Below, in pieces: positions 27,110 through 36,323 of a stretch of DNA of 64,000 bases (positions within the stretch are counted from its first letter, which is position 1; each line of letters begins with the position of its first letter). The notes beneath the pieces are model-generated. The model worked only from the letters and a program-made list of their open reading frames with translations, was not told where the DNA came from and ran no database searches. The DNA lies in assembly GCF_002979755.1 (NCBI RefSeq), contig NZ_PCPP01000001.1, positions 1,520,665-1,584,664 of the forward strand. Direction: 5' to 3'. The DNA comes from Chryseobacterium culicis. GTDB lineage: Bacteria > Bacteroidota > Bacteroidia > Flavobacteriales > Weeksellaceae. Both the position numbers and the translations under genes were made by a program.

Positions 27110-28801
27110 TTACGAATTTACTGCTTTCGGTTTATAAAACAGTAATCCAATTGTAGAAAATATAATGACTGCCGCTGCCCCGATTACATTAAGCCAAAGG
27201 AAAGAAACGATATCTAGCTGATACACGGCAATAACCGTAATTTCAGATAAAATGGCAGCAATAAATACATTCGCACCATTGATCTTTTTGTAATAAAATG
27301 CGACCAGAAAAATTCCCAATATCGGTCCGTAGAAAAGAGAACCCAATACATTAACCGCTTCAATAAGGGAACCCATCTGCGTGGCAAACATGGCTACACC
27401 GATTGAAAAAATACCCCAGGCTAAAGTATGCAGTCGGCTGTACTTCAATTCGGTGGCATCATCCGGAATATCTTTTCTAAATATCAAATGAACATCTTTT
27501 AATGAGCAGGCGGCAAGAGAATTCAGTGCAGCTGAAATGGAACCCCAGCTGGCCAGAAAAATGACAGCAAACAGTAAACCGATCATTCCTACAGGCAAGG
27601 TGTTTTTCACGAAATACAGAAAAATGTAATTCGTATCCGTTTTCTCCGCATTATAGTTTGAATGATTGATCGCTTCCTCTACCCTTCCGTGAAGTTCTTT
27701 TACCTGGGTTTGAGTATTTTTAAAATCCTGAATCGTTTTTTTGAGTTGGGGAGATTGAGTTTCTTTCAGCTTTAGAATTTCTTTCGATTCTGCATTAAAT
27801 TTTATTTGTAAATCCTGATGTTCTTTTTCGAAAACGGCAGCCTGTTCAGGTTTTGTTTCCTTTAAATATTGGTAAGAGCGTTCGTTAAAATAAATCGGAG
27901 CCGGTTTTAGAGAAAAGAATGCGAAAAGCAAAGCACCAATCAGAAGAATAGCAAATTGCATCGGGATTTTCACCAATCCGTTCAACAGCAAACCCATTTT
28001 TGCGTTGGTATTGTCTTTCGCAGTGATATATCTCCCAACCTGACTCTGGTCTGTACCAAAATAAGAAAGCGCAAGAAAGAAACCACCAATAAGCCCGCTC
28101 CAGATATTGTATTTATCTTTCCAATCGAATTCTGTAGTGATTACATTGAGCTTTCCGGATTTCCCCGCCAGATAAAGCGCATCTTTAAAACCGATTCCAT
28201 TCGGCATATTTTGAATAAGCAAATAACCTGCAAAGGCCATTGTTCCCAGAATAATAAGAAACTGTAATTTTTGGGTGTGAGCAATTGCTTTTGCTCCGCC
28301 AACATAGGTATAAATCAGCAGAATACCACCTGTCAGAACATTGGTTAAATAAATATTCCAGTTTAAAACACTTGATAAGATGATACTTGGAGCATAAATG
28401 CTGATTCCTGTGGATAAGCCTCTTGAAAAAAGAAATAGCAGTGAAGTGAGTACCCTTGTTTTTTTATCAAAACGGTTTTCTAAATATTCGTAGGCGGTGT
28501 AAACATTTAAGCGTTGAAAAATTGGGATGAAAGTAATGCAGATAACAATCATCGCCAAAGGCAAACCAAAGTAATACTGCACGAAACGCATACCGTCTGT
28601 ATATGCCTGGCCTGGTGCTGAAAGAAATGTAATGGCACTTGCCTGCGTGGCCATAATCCCTAAAAGGACAATATACCAAGGCATTTTATTATCTGCTTTC
28701 AGGTAGGATGCGTTGCTTTTTTGCCCACGACCGATAAATACGCCGTAAACCACCACTGCAACAAGGGTAAAAATAAGAACTGTCCAATCTATATTACTCA
28801 T
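27110..28801 (-). CDS. Sodium:solute symporter family protein
   Basis: A 563-aa protein with about 13 membrane segments in the sodium:solute symporter pattern (MPWYIVLLGIMATQASAITF; FLSAPGQAYTDG; YTAYEYLENRFDKKTR; WGIFSIGVAMFATQMGSLIE). Unusually, a charged segment of about 70 residues, probably coiled coil (LQIKFNAESKEILKLKETQS and so on), lies in one loop. The substrate is not clear; linkage to a PIG-L deacetylase suggests a sugar or amino-sugar product, which is inference. The start overlaps the stop of the 34-aa gene as ATGA. Confidence 0.9.
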   Translation of the reverse strand: MSNIDWTVLIFTLVAVVVYGVFIGRGQKSNASYLKADNKMPWYIVLLGIMATQASAITFLSAPGQAYTDGMRFVQYYFGLPLAMIVICITFIPIFQRLNVYTAYEYLENRFDKKTRVLTSLLFLFSRGLSTGISIYAPSIILSSVLNWNIYLTNVLTGGILLIYTYVGGAKAIAHTQKLQFLIILGTMAFAGYLLIQNMPNGIGFKDALYLAGKSGKLNVITTEFDWKDKYNIWSGLIGGFFLALSYFGTDQSQVGRYITAKDNTNAKMGLLLNGLVKIPMQFAILLIGALLFAFFSLKPAPIYFNERSYQYLKETKPEQAAVFEKEHQDLQIKFNAESKEILKLKETQSPQLKKTIQDFKNTQTQVKELHGRVEEAINHSNYNAEKTDTNYIFLYFVKNTLPVGMIGLLFAVIFLASWGSISAALNSLAACSLKDVHLIFRKDIPDDATELKYSRLHTLAWGIFSIGVAMFATQMGSLIEAVNVLGSLFYGPILGIFLVAFYYKKINGANVFIAAILSEITVIAVYQLDIVSFLWLNVIGAAAVIIFSTIGLLFYKPKAVNS

Positions 28802-28902
28802 GCCCAGAATTTAGTAAACCAATAATAAAATGCAATCTGCAATACTAATGCAGCTGCTAATAATATATACCACGTATTCCAATTTTTAAATTGTTTGTTC
28901 AT
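28798..28902 (-). CDS. 34-aa single-span membrane peptide
   Basis: A short gene read from the minus strand: it starts MNKQFKNWNTWYILLAAALV and ends YYWFTKFWA, 34 residues. It has one hydrophobic helix with aromatic ends (about residues 11-32). It sits exactly between PIG-L (TGATG overlap of one base at 28902) and the symporter (ATGA overlap at 28798-28801), so three genes are translationally coupled. Such a small span next to a transporter suggests an accessory subunit. No family name is recalled. Confidence 0.75.
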   Translation of the reverse strand: MNKQFKNWNTWYILLAAALVLQIAFYYWFTKFWA

Positions 28903-31406
28903 CAGTTTTTCTGTGCAGATAAAAAGTTTAAAAATAAACGTGCCGCTCCAACATTTCCCGCAGGCAGCTGTCTGAAAAATGCCAATGGAGTATAAATAAA
29001 ATTACCCTTTCCGTATTTGGCATATAAAGTTGATCCCTGCAGAGGCTCCTCATCTGCATCGTGCATTTCAAAAAGCGGTTCATACGCAGCATCCCATTGA
29101 GCAGGGAAATAAGCGCCACGCTCCTGTACCCAGCCTTTAAAATCATCCGTAGTAATTTTGTTTGGAAAGTTCAGTAATTTATGATTGGGATTTAACAACG
29201 TAACCTTGGCATTTTCTTCAGTAACCCGCTTATTGGCAATACTGAAATTGTACATTCCCAATTTGTCAACGGTGGTATCCTGATTAGTATTATACTGCAT
29301 CATCAAATTGCCTCCAGCTTTTACATAAGACCATAAAAAAGGCATCCATCGCCCCAGCTTTTTCTCAGTGTTATTGGCACGAATACCCAATACGATGGCA
29401 TCATATTGAGACAGCTTGCTTTGGCTACCGTTTTTGCCGGATTCATCTATGTTTCCATAAAAATCTTCGTCCTTCAGCACATCTACCTGAATCCCTGCAA
29501 TGCGTAGGAACTCAGGAATGAAATCGCCCGCACCTTCTATGTAGCCCACTTTTTTAACATTCGCCTGAATATCACTTTTCATTACAGTTACAGTGGCAGG
29601 CGCAAAATATTGTAAGGAGGGTAAATGCGGGTACTGAATTAATACCTGTTTTTTATTATAGGTTACTCCATCTGCAACAAAATTGGCATCCAATGGCAAA
29701 CGAGCCGAATGTATTGCGGCAAGCTTAGCTTTTGGAATAACATAATCGATGGTAGTATCTTTTCCATTGAGCGAACTTACCTCAGCACTGCCTAACCGCT
29801 CTCCGTTATACATCAGGTTGAGAATACCATTACTGTACTGTTTGTTAGAATTAATCTTAACATTTAAACTCAAAGGCAAATCTTCATTTTCTTTAACCCA
29901 ATAAAGTGGTTGCGTAAATTTCAGTTCCAATGCAGGAACAATACGCAAGGCCTCAACCACATCACCACGCACAGGATCTAATTTCTTGAACGATAAAGGA
30001 AGTTTAACCTGAAACTTTTCTGAACCGATTTTTACATCAAGTAAAACATTCAGTGGTGATTCTGCCTCTGGCAAACCGACTAAAGTATCATTGGGAACAG
30101 AGAACGTTGCCGCATTCACCGCTGGTTTTGCCAACCAGTAAGGTTCTGTAAGCGCTGCATCTGCAGGAATCTGTATGTCATGCTGAATGGTAATTAAAGA
30201 ATCTTTTGATAGTTTTCTGTTGAAGCTTTCTGATTGATTTAACCATTTAATATTTTCTAAAACAACCGAGTTTGTAGCTCTTGAGATCAAATTTAACCTG
30301 AAATTGTAATGATCTCCGGCAACTGCTTCAGCCTGGTTGGTAACCACCTCACCCATAAATCCGGCACAGCTTAAAATAATATTGTCGAGAGATTTTATTT
30401 TATCCTTTTTCAGATCTCCATCTTTTAATGCCATCACCTTTTTTCGCAAAGCAAGCAAAGCAGGTAAGCTGAGGTCTGGATTATTGAAATTGAAAGCGGA
30501 AATAATTGCATCTAATGATTGGTCAATATCAGCATTTCCTTGTGAAGTCCAGGTTTTAACAATTCCATCGAAAAGCGTTGTTTTTGCCGGCTCACCGATA
30601 ACATGGGAGAAATATTCTGTTCTGATCCCGGCTACAGACTGTGTTCCGGCACCCTGGCTTTTATGTAAACTTCTGCTTAATCCTGCCAATTCACCATAGC
30701 CCATTCCCAGTTGTGCATCATATTGCCCAACGGTAACTTTCAGTTGATTTTCAGCGGTTGTATTCACTCCGCCAAAGCGGAAAGTATTCCACAATACACG
30801 TTTTGGCTGCCATGCATTAACATATTTTAGTTGATCCGGGAAAGCGGTTTTATCACCTGCAAGCTTAAAAGCTTTTTCCGCAACCACAGCCGAAGCCGCA
30901 TGCTGTCCGTGACCTGCCGCAGCAGTAGGAGGAAAACGACAAATGATAACATCAGGACGGAATTTACGGATTACCCAGACTACATCCGCTGTGATACTGT
31001 CTGCATCCCATTGTTTAAAAGTATCAGTTGTATTTTTAGAGAACCCGAAATCAATCGCACGGGTAAAAAACTGTTGGGCGCCATCTAACTTTCTTGCCTC
31101 TAAAAGCTCATGTGTTCTGATTAATCCCAATGCGGCACCTTGTTCCGTTCCTAATAAATTCTGACCACCATCTCCTCTGGTTAAAGACAAATAACCCGTT
31201 TCTACGTTTTGGTCGTTGATTAACCAGGAGAGTAATCCCGTATTTTCATCATCGGGATGAGCCGCAAGGTATAAAACTTTAGGAAGATGTTTCAGCGTTT
31301 TGATTTCACGGTAAATTTCAGATGATTTTGAAGGCCGAACCTGTTGAGCCGAACAAAAAACCGTATAAAAACCAAGGATACATACAGTAATTACTTTTTT
31401 GAACAT
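28902..31406 (-). CDS. PIG-L family deacetylase, secreted, large C-terminal region
   Basis: An 834-aa protein with a signal peptide (residues 1-20, VCILGFYTVFCSA end). The PIG-L zinc site follows: LAAHPDDENTG at about 48-58 (H50, D52-D53) and HGQHAAS near residue 165. PIG-L enzymes remove the acetyl group from GlcNAc-type substrates. About 550 residues follow: beta-rich segments and a glutamine-amidotransferase-like end (DAIVLGIRANNTEKKLGRWM, with HKLLNFPNKITTDDFKGWVQ) as in the Bacteroidota group. It heads the operon with the 34-aa peptide, the symporter and DUF2911, all fitting uptake or use of a glycan in the periplasm. Confidence 0.9.
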   Translation of the reverse strand: MFKKVITVCILGFYTVFCSAQQVRPSKSSEIYREIKTLKHLPKVLYLAAHPDDENTGLLSWLINDQNVETGYLSLTRGDGGQNLLGTEQGAALGLIRTHELLEARKLDGAQQFFTRAIDFGFSKNTTDTFKQWDADSITADVVWVIRKFRPDVIICRFPPTAAAGHGQHAASAVVAEKAFKLAGDKTAFPDQLKYVNAWQPKRVLWNTFRFGGVNTTAENQLKVTVGQYDAQLGMGYGELAGLSRSLHKSQGAGTQSVAGIRTEYFSHVIGEPAKTTLFDGIVKTWTSQGNADIDQSLDAIISAFNFNNPDLSLPALLALRKKVMALKDGDLKKDKIKSLDNIILSCAGFMGEVVTNQAEAVAGDHYNFRLNLISRATNSVVLENIKWLNQSESFNRKLSKDSLITIQHDIQIPADAALTEPYWLAKPAVNAATFSVPNDTLVGLPEAESPLNVLLDVKIGSEKFQVKLPLSFKKLDPVRGDVVEALRIVPALELKFTQPLYWVKENEDLPLSLNVKINSNKQYSNGILNLMYNGERLGSAEVSSLNGKDTTIDYVIPKAKLAAIHSARLPLDANFVADGVTYNKKQVLIQYPHLPSLQYFAPATVTVMKSDIQANVKKVGYIEGAGDFIPEFLRIAGIQVDVLKDEDFYGNIDESGKNGSQSKLSQYDAIVLGIRANNTEKKLGRWMPFLWSYVKAGGNLMMQYNTNQDTTVDKLGMYNFSIANKRVTEENAKVTLLNPNHKLLNFPNKITTDDFKGWVQERGAYFPAQWDAAYEPLFEMHDADEEPLQGSTLYAKYGKGNFIYTPLAFFRQLPAGNVGAARLFLNFLSAQKN

Positions 31407-32059
31407 GTGAATTTGCTTTGCGAGGCAAATATAAGTAAATCATCTTTCTTTCAACATTAAAAGAAAAAGTACCTGAAAATCCCAAACATTCTATTATATT
31501 TTTCGTAGGATATTTACATAGGGTTGAAAAAATTAAAAACCAATGATATCACTTTAATTGTCTTTAATGCTTACAATTAAATTGCAATACCCTTGACCTA
31601 CAAGATAATGATTTGATAAAAATGAAGCTTTGTAAAATAGATAATGTTTAAAATTATTTTTTGATTAAAAAGATAAGCGCAAAGTTCATTACTAATTCTG
31701 CTTTATTTTAAGTGAGCAAAATGATACAACTTTCTCGCTGATGAAGCAGTATGCTTATGCCTACTTCAGCAAATCAACGAAGTAGGCTCAATCCTTCACT
31801 TTCCTAAAATCAACAATTTCAAAAATGAAAGTTTTGCATCAAAAGCCCATCATCAATACATTGTTTTTTCAATCAAACACCAATAAAGAATATTATTTAT
31901 AGAAAAATAGAATTTTACATTAATAATTTTAATCCAGTTTAAAATATCAAAATCAGATAAAATATTACAAATTAGTTAATTTTCATCAATTATAAAGGCA
32001 TAGTTTTTTATTATCCATAAAAAAAGTTATATTTGACATACAACATAAATCACCCTAAT
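31407..32059. repeat. Gene-free region with one copy of a degenerate intergenic repeat
   Basis: No gene is visible in these 653 bases. The stretch at about 31660-31752 (aaaagataagcgcaaagttc, then gagcaaaatgatacaacttt and ctcgctgatgaagcagta) closely matches 33467-33553, on the far side of the next gene. A -7-like box TATATTTG lies at 32028-32035, ahead of the gene at 32060. Confidence 0.6.
31426..31454 (-). promoter_or_regulatory. Predicted promoter of PIG-L operon
   Basis: Minus strand: TTG (31454-31452), an 18-nt spacer and TATATTTG (31433-31426), followed 19 bp later by the PIG-L start. This fits the Bacteroidota consensus. Confidence 0.55.
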
Positions 32060-33277
32060 ATGAAAACAAAATTTACACAATTCTGTGCGATCCTTATTTC
32101 GGGATTCTCGTTTGCCCAAGTAGGGTTCAATACAACTTCACCCAAAACAATAGTGGATGTATCTGCTAAAAGAGATACTTCAGGGCTGATTACGGATAAC
32201 ACCCAAACATTCGGATTACAGGCCCCGAGGCTTACAAGAGCTGAGCTTACAGCCAATACAGCTACCTATGGCAGTGATCAGAGTGGCGCATTAATTTATA
32301 TTACGGACGTTACGGGTGGAGATGCTACAGGACAACGTGTCAATGTCATTGCTATGGGCTATTATTATTTTGATGGATCTGTATGGCAGAGACTTACGCA
32401 AGCAACAAACCCCATCTCTCCTGCAATTTCTGCATTACAATGTACTTCAGCTTACTTAAGTCCTTCTACCTACACTGCCGGTATCCCCTTCACCGGAAAC
32501 CTAAAAGTTACCTATAGTCAAGGAAACGGAGGTTCATATAATTCAGGAACTCCTTTTACCGTAAACGGATTAACCTTCCAGCTAAGACCCGGCACTCTGG
32601 AGTTTGGTGATGGCGAATTGGTATTCTCAGTGAGTGGAACCCCTACCACGGCTAATGATATGACTCTTCCCCTAAACAGTACTGCAGTTCCTTTCTTAAC
32701 AGCAGTACAAAACTGTACCGCTACCGTAGGAAATAGCAGCCGGGCAGACATTGCACCTGTTGCTGCAATGGGATATCCTACCTTGACAAGCGATCCCAAC
32801 GGGAAACAAGCGTATACCTTCCCTCTTGCAACCCCGGATGGTAAGTATTCCATCAGGGTAATATTTGATACCACAAGTGGTACAACCGCCGCAATTCCTA
32901 ACGTACAATTATATAACAATACAGGCGCTACCGTAAATCTCTATTGGAATTATAATACCGAATATGGCGGCTATATTGGTTCAGCGGTAACCACAAACAA
33001 TATCACTTCAGGAGTATGGGGCGGTATGGCAGATTCATCAGCGACCTGGTTTCCTCAAGGCACCGGAGCAATAGGAAACGCTTACTGGGGGAACGTAGGG
33101 ATTATAGATGGAGCCGGTGGCGGACCTGAGCATAGAAGATATACCTGGATAGACAGTAATTCTTCTTCAAAAACCGCTTATACCGCAACCATTATGGCAG
33201 GAGCCCCTACTTCAGGCAGTGCCCAACCCAATCTTACCAAAATTTATATAAAGATAGAGCAGGTAAAAGCACAATAA
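32060..33277 (+). CDS. Secreted repetitive/cell-surface protein of unknown function
   Basis: A 405-aa protein from the ATG at 32060 (an in-frame TTG at 32033 lies within the -7 box TATATTTG, so it cannot be the start). A signal peptide (MKTKFTQFCAILISGFSFAQ) is followed by the Bacteroidota surface-protein opening VGFNTTSPKTIVDVSAKRDT, LQAPRLTRAEL and YITDVTGGDATGQR. These openings usually head adhesion-like or tail-fibre-like proteins. The rest is Thr/Gly/Asn-rich beta sequence (YTAGIPFTGNLKVTYSQGNG) with no C-terminal sorting domain that I recognise. A strong hairpin follows. Confidence 0.8.
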   Translation: MKTKFTQFCAILISGFSFAQVGFNTTSPKTIVDVSAKRDTSGLITDNTQTFGLQAPRLTRAELTANTATYGSDQSGALIYITDVTGGDATGQRVNVIAMGYYYFDGSVWQRLTQATNPISPAISALQCTSAYLSPSTYTAGIPFTGNLKVTYSQGNGGSYNSGTPFTVNGLTFQLRPGTLEFGDGELVFSVSGTPTTANDMTLPLNSTAVPFLTAVQNCTATVGNSSRADIAPVAAMGYPTLTSDPNGKQAYTFPLATPDGKYSIRVIFDTTSGTTAAIPNVQLYNNTGATVNLYWNYNTEYGGYIGSAVTTNNITSGVWGGMADSSATWFPQGTGAIGNAYWGNVGIIDGAGGGPEHRRYTWIDSNSSSKTAYTATIMAGAPTSGSAQPNLTKIYIKIEQVKAQ

Positions 33278-33280
33278 TAT

Positions 33281-33306
33281 AATGCCCCTTTTTAGGGGCA
33301 TTCCTT
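33281..33306 (+). terminator. Terminator after secreted protein gene
   Basis: AATGCCCCT (33281-33289) and AGGGGCATT (33294-33302) pair perfectly over 9 bp with a TTTT loop, 4 bp after the stop codon. The T-run after it is weak. Confidence 0.75.
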
Positions 33307-33624
33307 ATTAAGGTACGAAGTTTACGGTATCGGCATCGATGTAAAATCATAGTGATATTCGTATCACTTACTCTCCGAAGCCTCCTGACTTTGGAACAAT
33401 TTTAAAGGAAATAATCTTATGACTTTACCAACTCAGCGGGAGATATATTTGAAATTATTTATGGATTAAAGAGATAAACGCAAAGTTTATGAATCATTAC
33501 GTTTTTATTCTAAGTAGGCAAAGTGATGCGACTTTGTCGCTGATGAAGCGGTAGGGTTTGTTCAGATTAGTTTTAAAATATTCTCCAAAATCAGTAGACT
33601 TTGGAGAATATTAATATTATCATC
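33303..33624. repeat. Gene-free region with two degenerate intergenic repeats
   Basis: No gene. At 33367-33435 lies a copy of the repeat with ctctccgaag, tgactttggaac and aaaggaaataatcttat, found again at about 35980-36050 and 36236-36295. At 33467-33553 lies the partner of the repeat at 31660-31752. Similarity is by eye, with mismatches and small gaps. Confidence 0.55.
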
Positions 33625-34704
33625 CTACTTCACTAAAACAGGCTCCATAAAACAATCTAAAAACTCCTCAGTAACACCTCTAAGCTTTCGCTTTTGGCAT
33701 AATGCATAAAGTTCTTCTACTGCTGAATAAGTAAAATATCTTGTATCAAGATCGTGAAATTGCAGTTTGTTTGCTTCTTTTATTACCTTATCTCGGTCTT
33801 CATCTGGAGCAACAATTACATATCTGGTTGGAAAAGGAGGAAATTTATCCTTAAAGTTTTTCATCCTAGTCAGGCCACTTGTTACACCTGTTGAGTGTTC
33901 AACTTCCATTACTGCTGGCATAAGCCTTCCATTTTTAAACCAAATGCAATCAATTAGTAGAGCCGCTTGGATAGCATCATCATAAGCAGTCATTAATTTC
34001 TCATCTTTAAGCGATGCAATTACTCCTTCATATTCTCCAATTCTTTTGTTTTGGTATAAAATACCTTTATCATTTTGAGCTATCCAAGTTCTAAAACCCA
34101 ACTGTTTACCTATAAAATAAAGGGCAATCTGTATTTGGGCATGTCTTCTTTTTACATCAATATCTATTTCTTGCTGCTCAAAATTATCGGGTAGAACTAA
34201 AGAATCATAAAATACATCAAGTGTAGGAACTTCTGATATTACTATATCAGTTTCAATCTTAATTAAAACACCACTTTTATGAGGAGCATCTGGCCTCCAC
34301 ATTAAATGCTTATGTCCATGCTTGATTGAAGAAATTCCTCCCTTATTTTCAACACGTCCTGGATAACAAAAATAGAATTCAGGTGTATGTGCAAGCAATG
34401 CTTCAAATACACTTCTAGTATTATAACTTGCACCTAAAACCCTGTCAAAATTAATTGGTTGGTTTGGATTGAAAGCATTAGCTACTCTCCAAATCATTTC
34501 ACTAGAAATACTTTCAATCTTTTGATCTACTTCAGTTTCTCCTAAAGAAGGATTCCATCTTTTAATTCTAATTGGGCCCTCAGGCATATCGACCCCTTCT
34601 ATTTTAATAACACCTTTTGTCTTAGGATTAATATAATTATATGTGAGCCTTTTATCCAATTGGTTGATAAATGCAACAATGTTACTAGCTGATAATTTCT
34701 GCAT
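33625..34704 (-). CDS. Putative type II restriction endonuclease
   Basis: A 359-aa protein next to a cytosine methyltransferase. A PD-(D/E)XK-like site is visible: D252 (IDCIWFKNGR) and E267-V-E269 (MEVEHSTGVTSGLTRMKNF), that is D-x14-E-x-E rather than the classical E-x-K. A MRHAQIQ-type helix precedes it. The function as the cutting partner is inferred from that motif, the overlap of 20 bp with the methyltransferase and the usual pairing. I do not recognise the specificity. Confidence 0.75.
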   Translation of the reverse strand: MQKLSASNIVAFINQLDKRLTYNYINPKTKGVIKIEGVDMPEGPIRIKRWNPSLGETEVDQKIESISSEMIWRVANAFNPNQPINFDRVLGASYNTRSVFEALLAHTPEFYFCYPGRVENKGGISSIKHGHKHLMWRPDAPHKSGVLIKIETDIVISEVPTLDVFYDSLVLPDNFEQQEIDIDVKRRHAQIQIALYFIGKQLGFRTWIAQNDKGILYQNKRIGEYEGVIASLKDEKLMTAYDDAIQAALLIDCIWFKNGRLMPAVMEVEHSTGVTSGLTRMKNFKDKFPPFPTRYVIVAPDEDRDKVIKEANKLQFHDLDTRYFTYSAVEELYALCQKRKLRGVTEEFLDCFMEPVLVK

Positions 34705-35866
34705 GCTTTAACTCTTTATTCTTTATTTTTTCAATAAAAACACTTATTGTTTCCGCCAATCCTTTAGCAGCAAGGTATGGCACGCCATTTCCTATTGTTT
34801 TAAACATATTGGATAAAGAAATATGTTCAGGAATAACAAAATTTATCGGTAAAGATTGAATTGCCAACGCCTCTGCAGCTGAAAGCCTCCTTGGCTTATA
34901 AGGATGAAGATGAACCTCATTATTTCCATACGCTGCTGTTGGTGAATAACGCCAACGATGAAGTCTTTTATATGACTTTTTAAGGTCGTCTCCTTCCTGA
35001 ATTGACTGAAATTTGATTAAACCTGCTCTAGGTTGAAAATAATGTTTTGAATTAGGATGATTTACTACATTATTTTTATCAAACCAATATTGAACTGTTA
35101 GTTTTTTTTCAATCCCTTTAGGCATTGGTTTCAAACCGTCTTCAACATATGTCTCTTGTTTAGGCCACTCTTTAGACAGAACATCTTTAGAGTTATATAT
35201 TGTTTTAACATTCCAATCAAATGATTTTAAAAATGGAGAACCGTTCAATTCCATTCCCATTTCTAATAAGGCATTCCTTTTAAATCCTAACAAAATAATT
35301 CTTTCTCTATCTTGAGGTGCACCAAAATCAAGAGCATTAATAAGCTTTTCTGTTAAATAATAACCATTTTCAATCAACTTAAGCTTCATTTCATCAAAAA
35401 AAGCCCTGTGTTTTTTTGTTCTATACAAGCCTTTAACATTTTCAAAAAGAAAGAAGTCCGGACTATTTCTAACAATTAATTCAATATATGTCCCAGACAG
35501 TTTTCCATTTTCTCCTTCTATTCCCTTATTTTTTCCTCCCACTGAAAAATCAGGGCAGGGTGGCCCTCCAATAAATCCTATTAAATCAAATTTAGTTCTT
35601 GCTGTATTTATATTTTTCTGTAATTCATTAGTCTTCGCTTCATTAAGAAAATCACAAATATCATCAGTATTATGCCCAAAAATTGGTTCTTTAATCTTCA
35701 GTCCTTTTCTGGAAGATTTATAAATTTCCATGAATGGTTTATGATATTCATTAACAAAAAGAGTTTCATAACCTTTAGTCGTTTCAAAGCCTAAATCAAG
35801 AAAACCAGCCCCTGCAAAAAAGGAAAAAATCCCAATCTTAGTATTCATTTTTTTATTTTCTGACAT
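34685..35866 (-). CDS. DNA (cytosine-5-)-methyltransferase
   Basis: A 393-aa C5-cytosine methyltransferase. Visible motifs: I FSFFAGAGFLDLGFE (residues 14-28); IV GGPPCPDFSVGG with catalytic C104; VI FFLFENVKGL (ENV about 142-144); VIII QDRERI (185-190); X IGNGVP near residue 363. The region between VIII and X would recognise the target. It protects host DNA from the restriction enzyme encoded by the overlapping next gene. The ATG at 35866 lies 5 bp from a -7-like box; the internal start at 35848 (MNTKIGIF) is also credible. The whole module is bordered by degenerate repeats, fitting horizontal gain. Confidence 0.93.
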   Translation of the reverse strand: MSENKKMNTKIGIFSFFAGAGFLDLGFETTKGYETLFVNEYHKPFMEIYKSSRKGLKIKEPIFGHNTDDICDFLNEAKTNELQKNINTARTKFDLIGFIGGPPCPDFSVGGKNKGIEGENGKLSGTYIELIVRNSPDFFLFENVKGLYRTKKHRAFFDEMKLKLIENGYYLTEKLINALDFGAPQDRERIILLGFKRNALLEMGMELNGSPFLKSFDWNVKTIYNSKDVLSKEWPKQETYVEDGLKPMPKGIEKKLTVQYWFDKNNVVNHPNSKHYFQPRAGLIKFQSIQEGDDLKKSYKRLHRWRYSPTAAYGNNEVHLHPYKPRRLSAAEALAIQSLPINFVIPEHISLSNMFKTIGNGVPYLAAKGLAETISVFIEKIKNKELKHAEIIS

Positions 35867-35870
35867 AGCG

Positions 35871-35898
35871 CAAATTTACAATTAAATAATTTTTCAAA
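35871..35898 (-). promoter_or_regulatory. Possible promoter of restriction-modification operon
   Basis: Minus strand TTTG (35898-35895), 16-nt spacer, TAAATTTG (35878-35871). The spacer is short, and the box is only 5 bp from the upstream ATG, which favours translation from 35848 or a nearly leaderless mRNA. Confidence 0.35.
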
Positions 35899-36087
35899 GA
35901 GCTTTTTCCTTATTATTTACAACGTAAGAATTTAGTTTGATATCTCATTCCATTTTTGAGAGTTCCTAACTTTAAATAACATATCCCCCCCTTGAAGTCT
36001 CCCAATTTGGAACAAGTTCAAAGGAAGTAATCTTATTTACTAGCTCAAAATTCCTCAACTTTATTCATCAAAAATCAAAACAAAAAA

Positions 36088-36128
36088 ACATCTAATCCTC
36101 TATTGTAATAGAGGATTAGATGTTTTTC
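36088..36128. terminator. Perfect 16-bp hairpin with T-runs on both sides
   Basis: ACATCTAATCCTCTAT (36088-36103) and its exact complement (36108-36123) flank a 4-nt TGTA loop; T-rich tails occur on both strands. On the minus strand it would end the transcript of the membrane-protein gene at 36324, 196 bp after its stop. Confidence 0.7.
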
Positions 36129-36323
36129 ACCAACCCTACTCTACAATTTTGCACCTTCCTTTCTTCAGAATTATTATCAGCAATCGCATTTTTGCTGCCG
36201 AAGCCATTTGCTGAAAATTATGATTTATCTATAATCCACTCTCCGAGATATACTGATTTTGAAGTTTAAAAGGAAATAATCATTTTTACCAGTTCAAGGC
36301 CTGAAACTTTGCATAACAAAAAA

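Larger units (their letters stand above)
35867..36323. repeat. Gene-free region with two copies of an intergenic repeat
   Basis: 457 bp without a gene. Copies of the ctctccgaag/tttggaac/aaaggaaataatc repeat lie at about 35980-36050 and 36236-36295, the second being closer to the consensus. The strong hairpin at 36088-36123 lies between them. Confidence 0.55.

Noticed and set aside
32033..32059. N-terminal extension of the surface protein from TTG
   Set aside because: The TTG lies in the -7 box TATATTTG; the signal peptide starts with the ATG at 32060.
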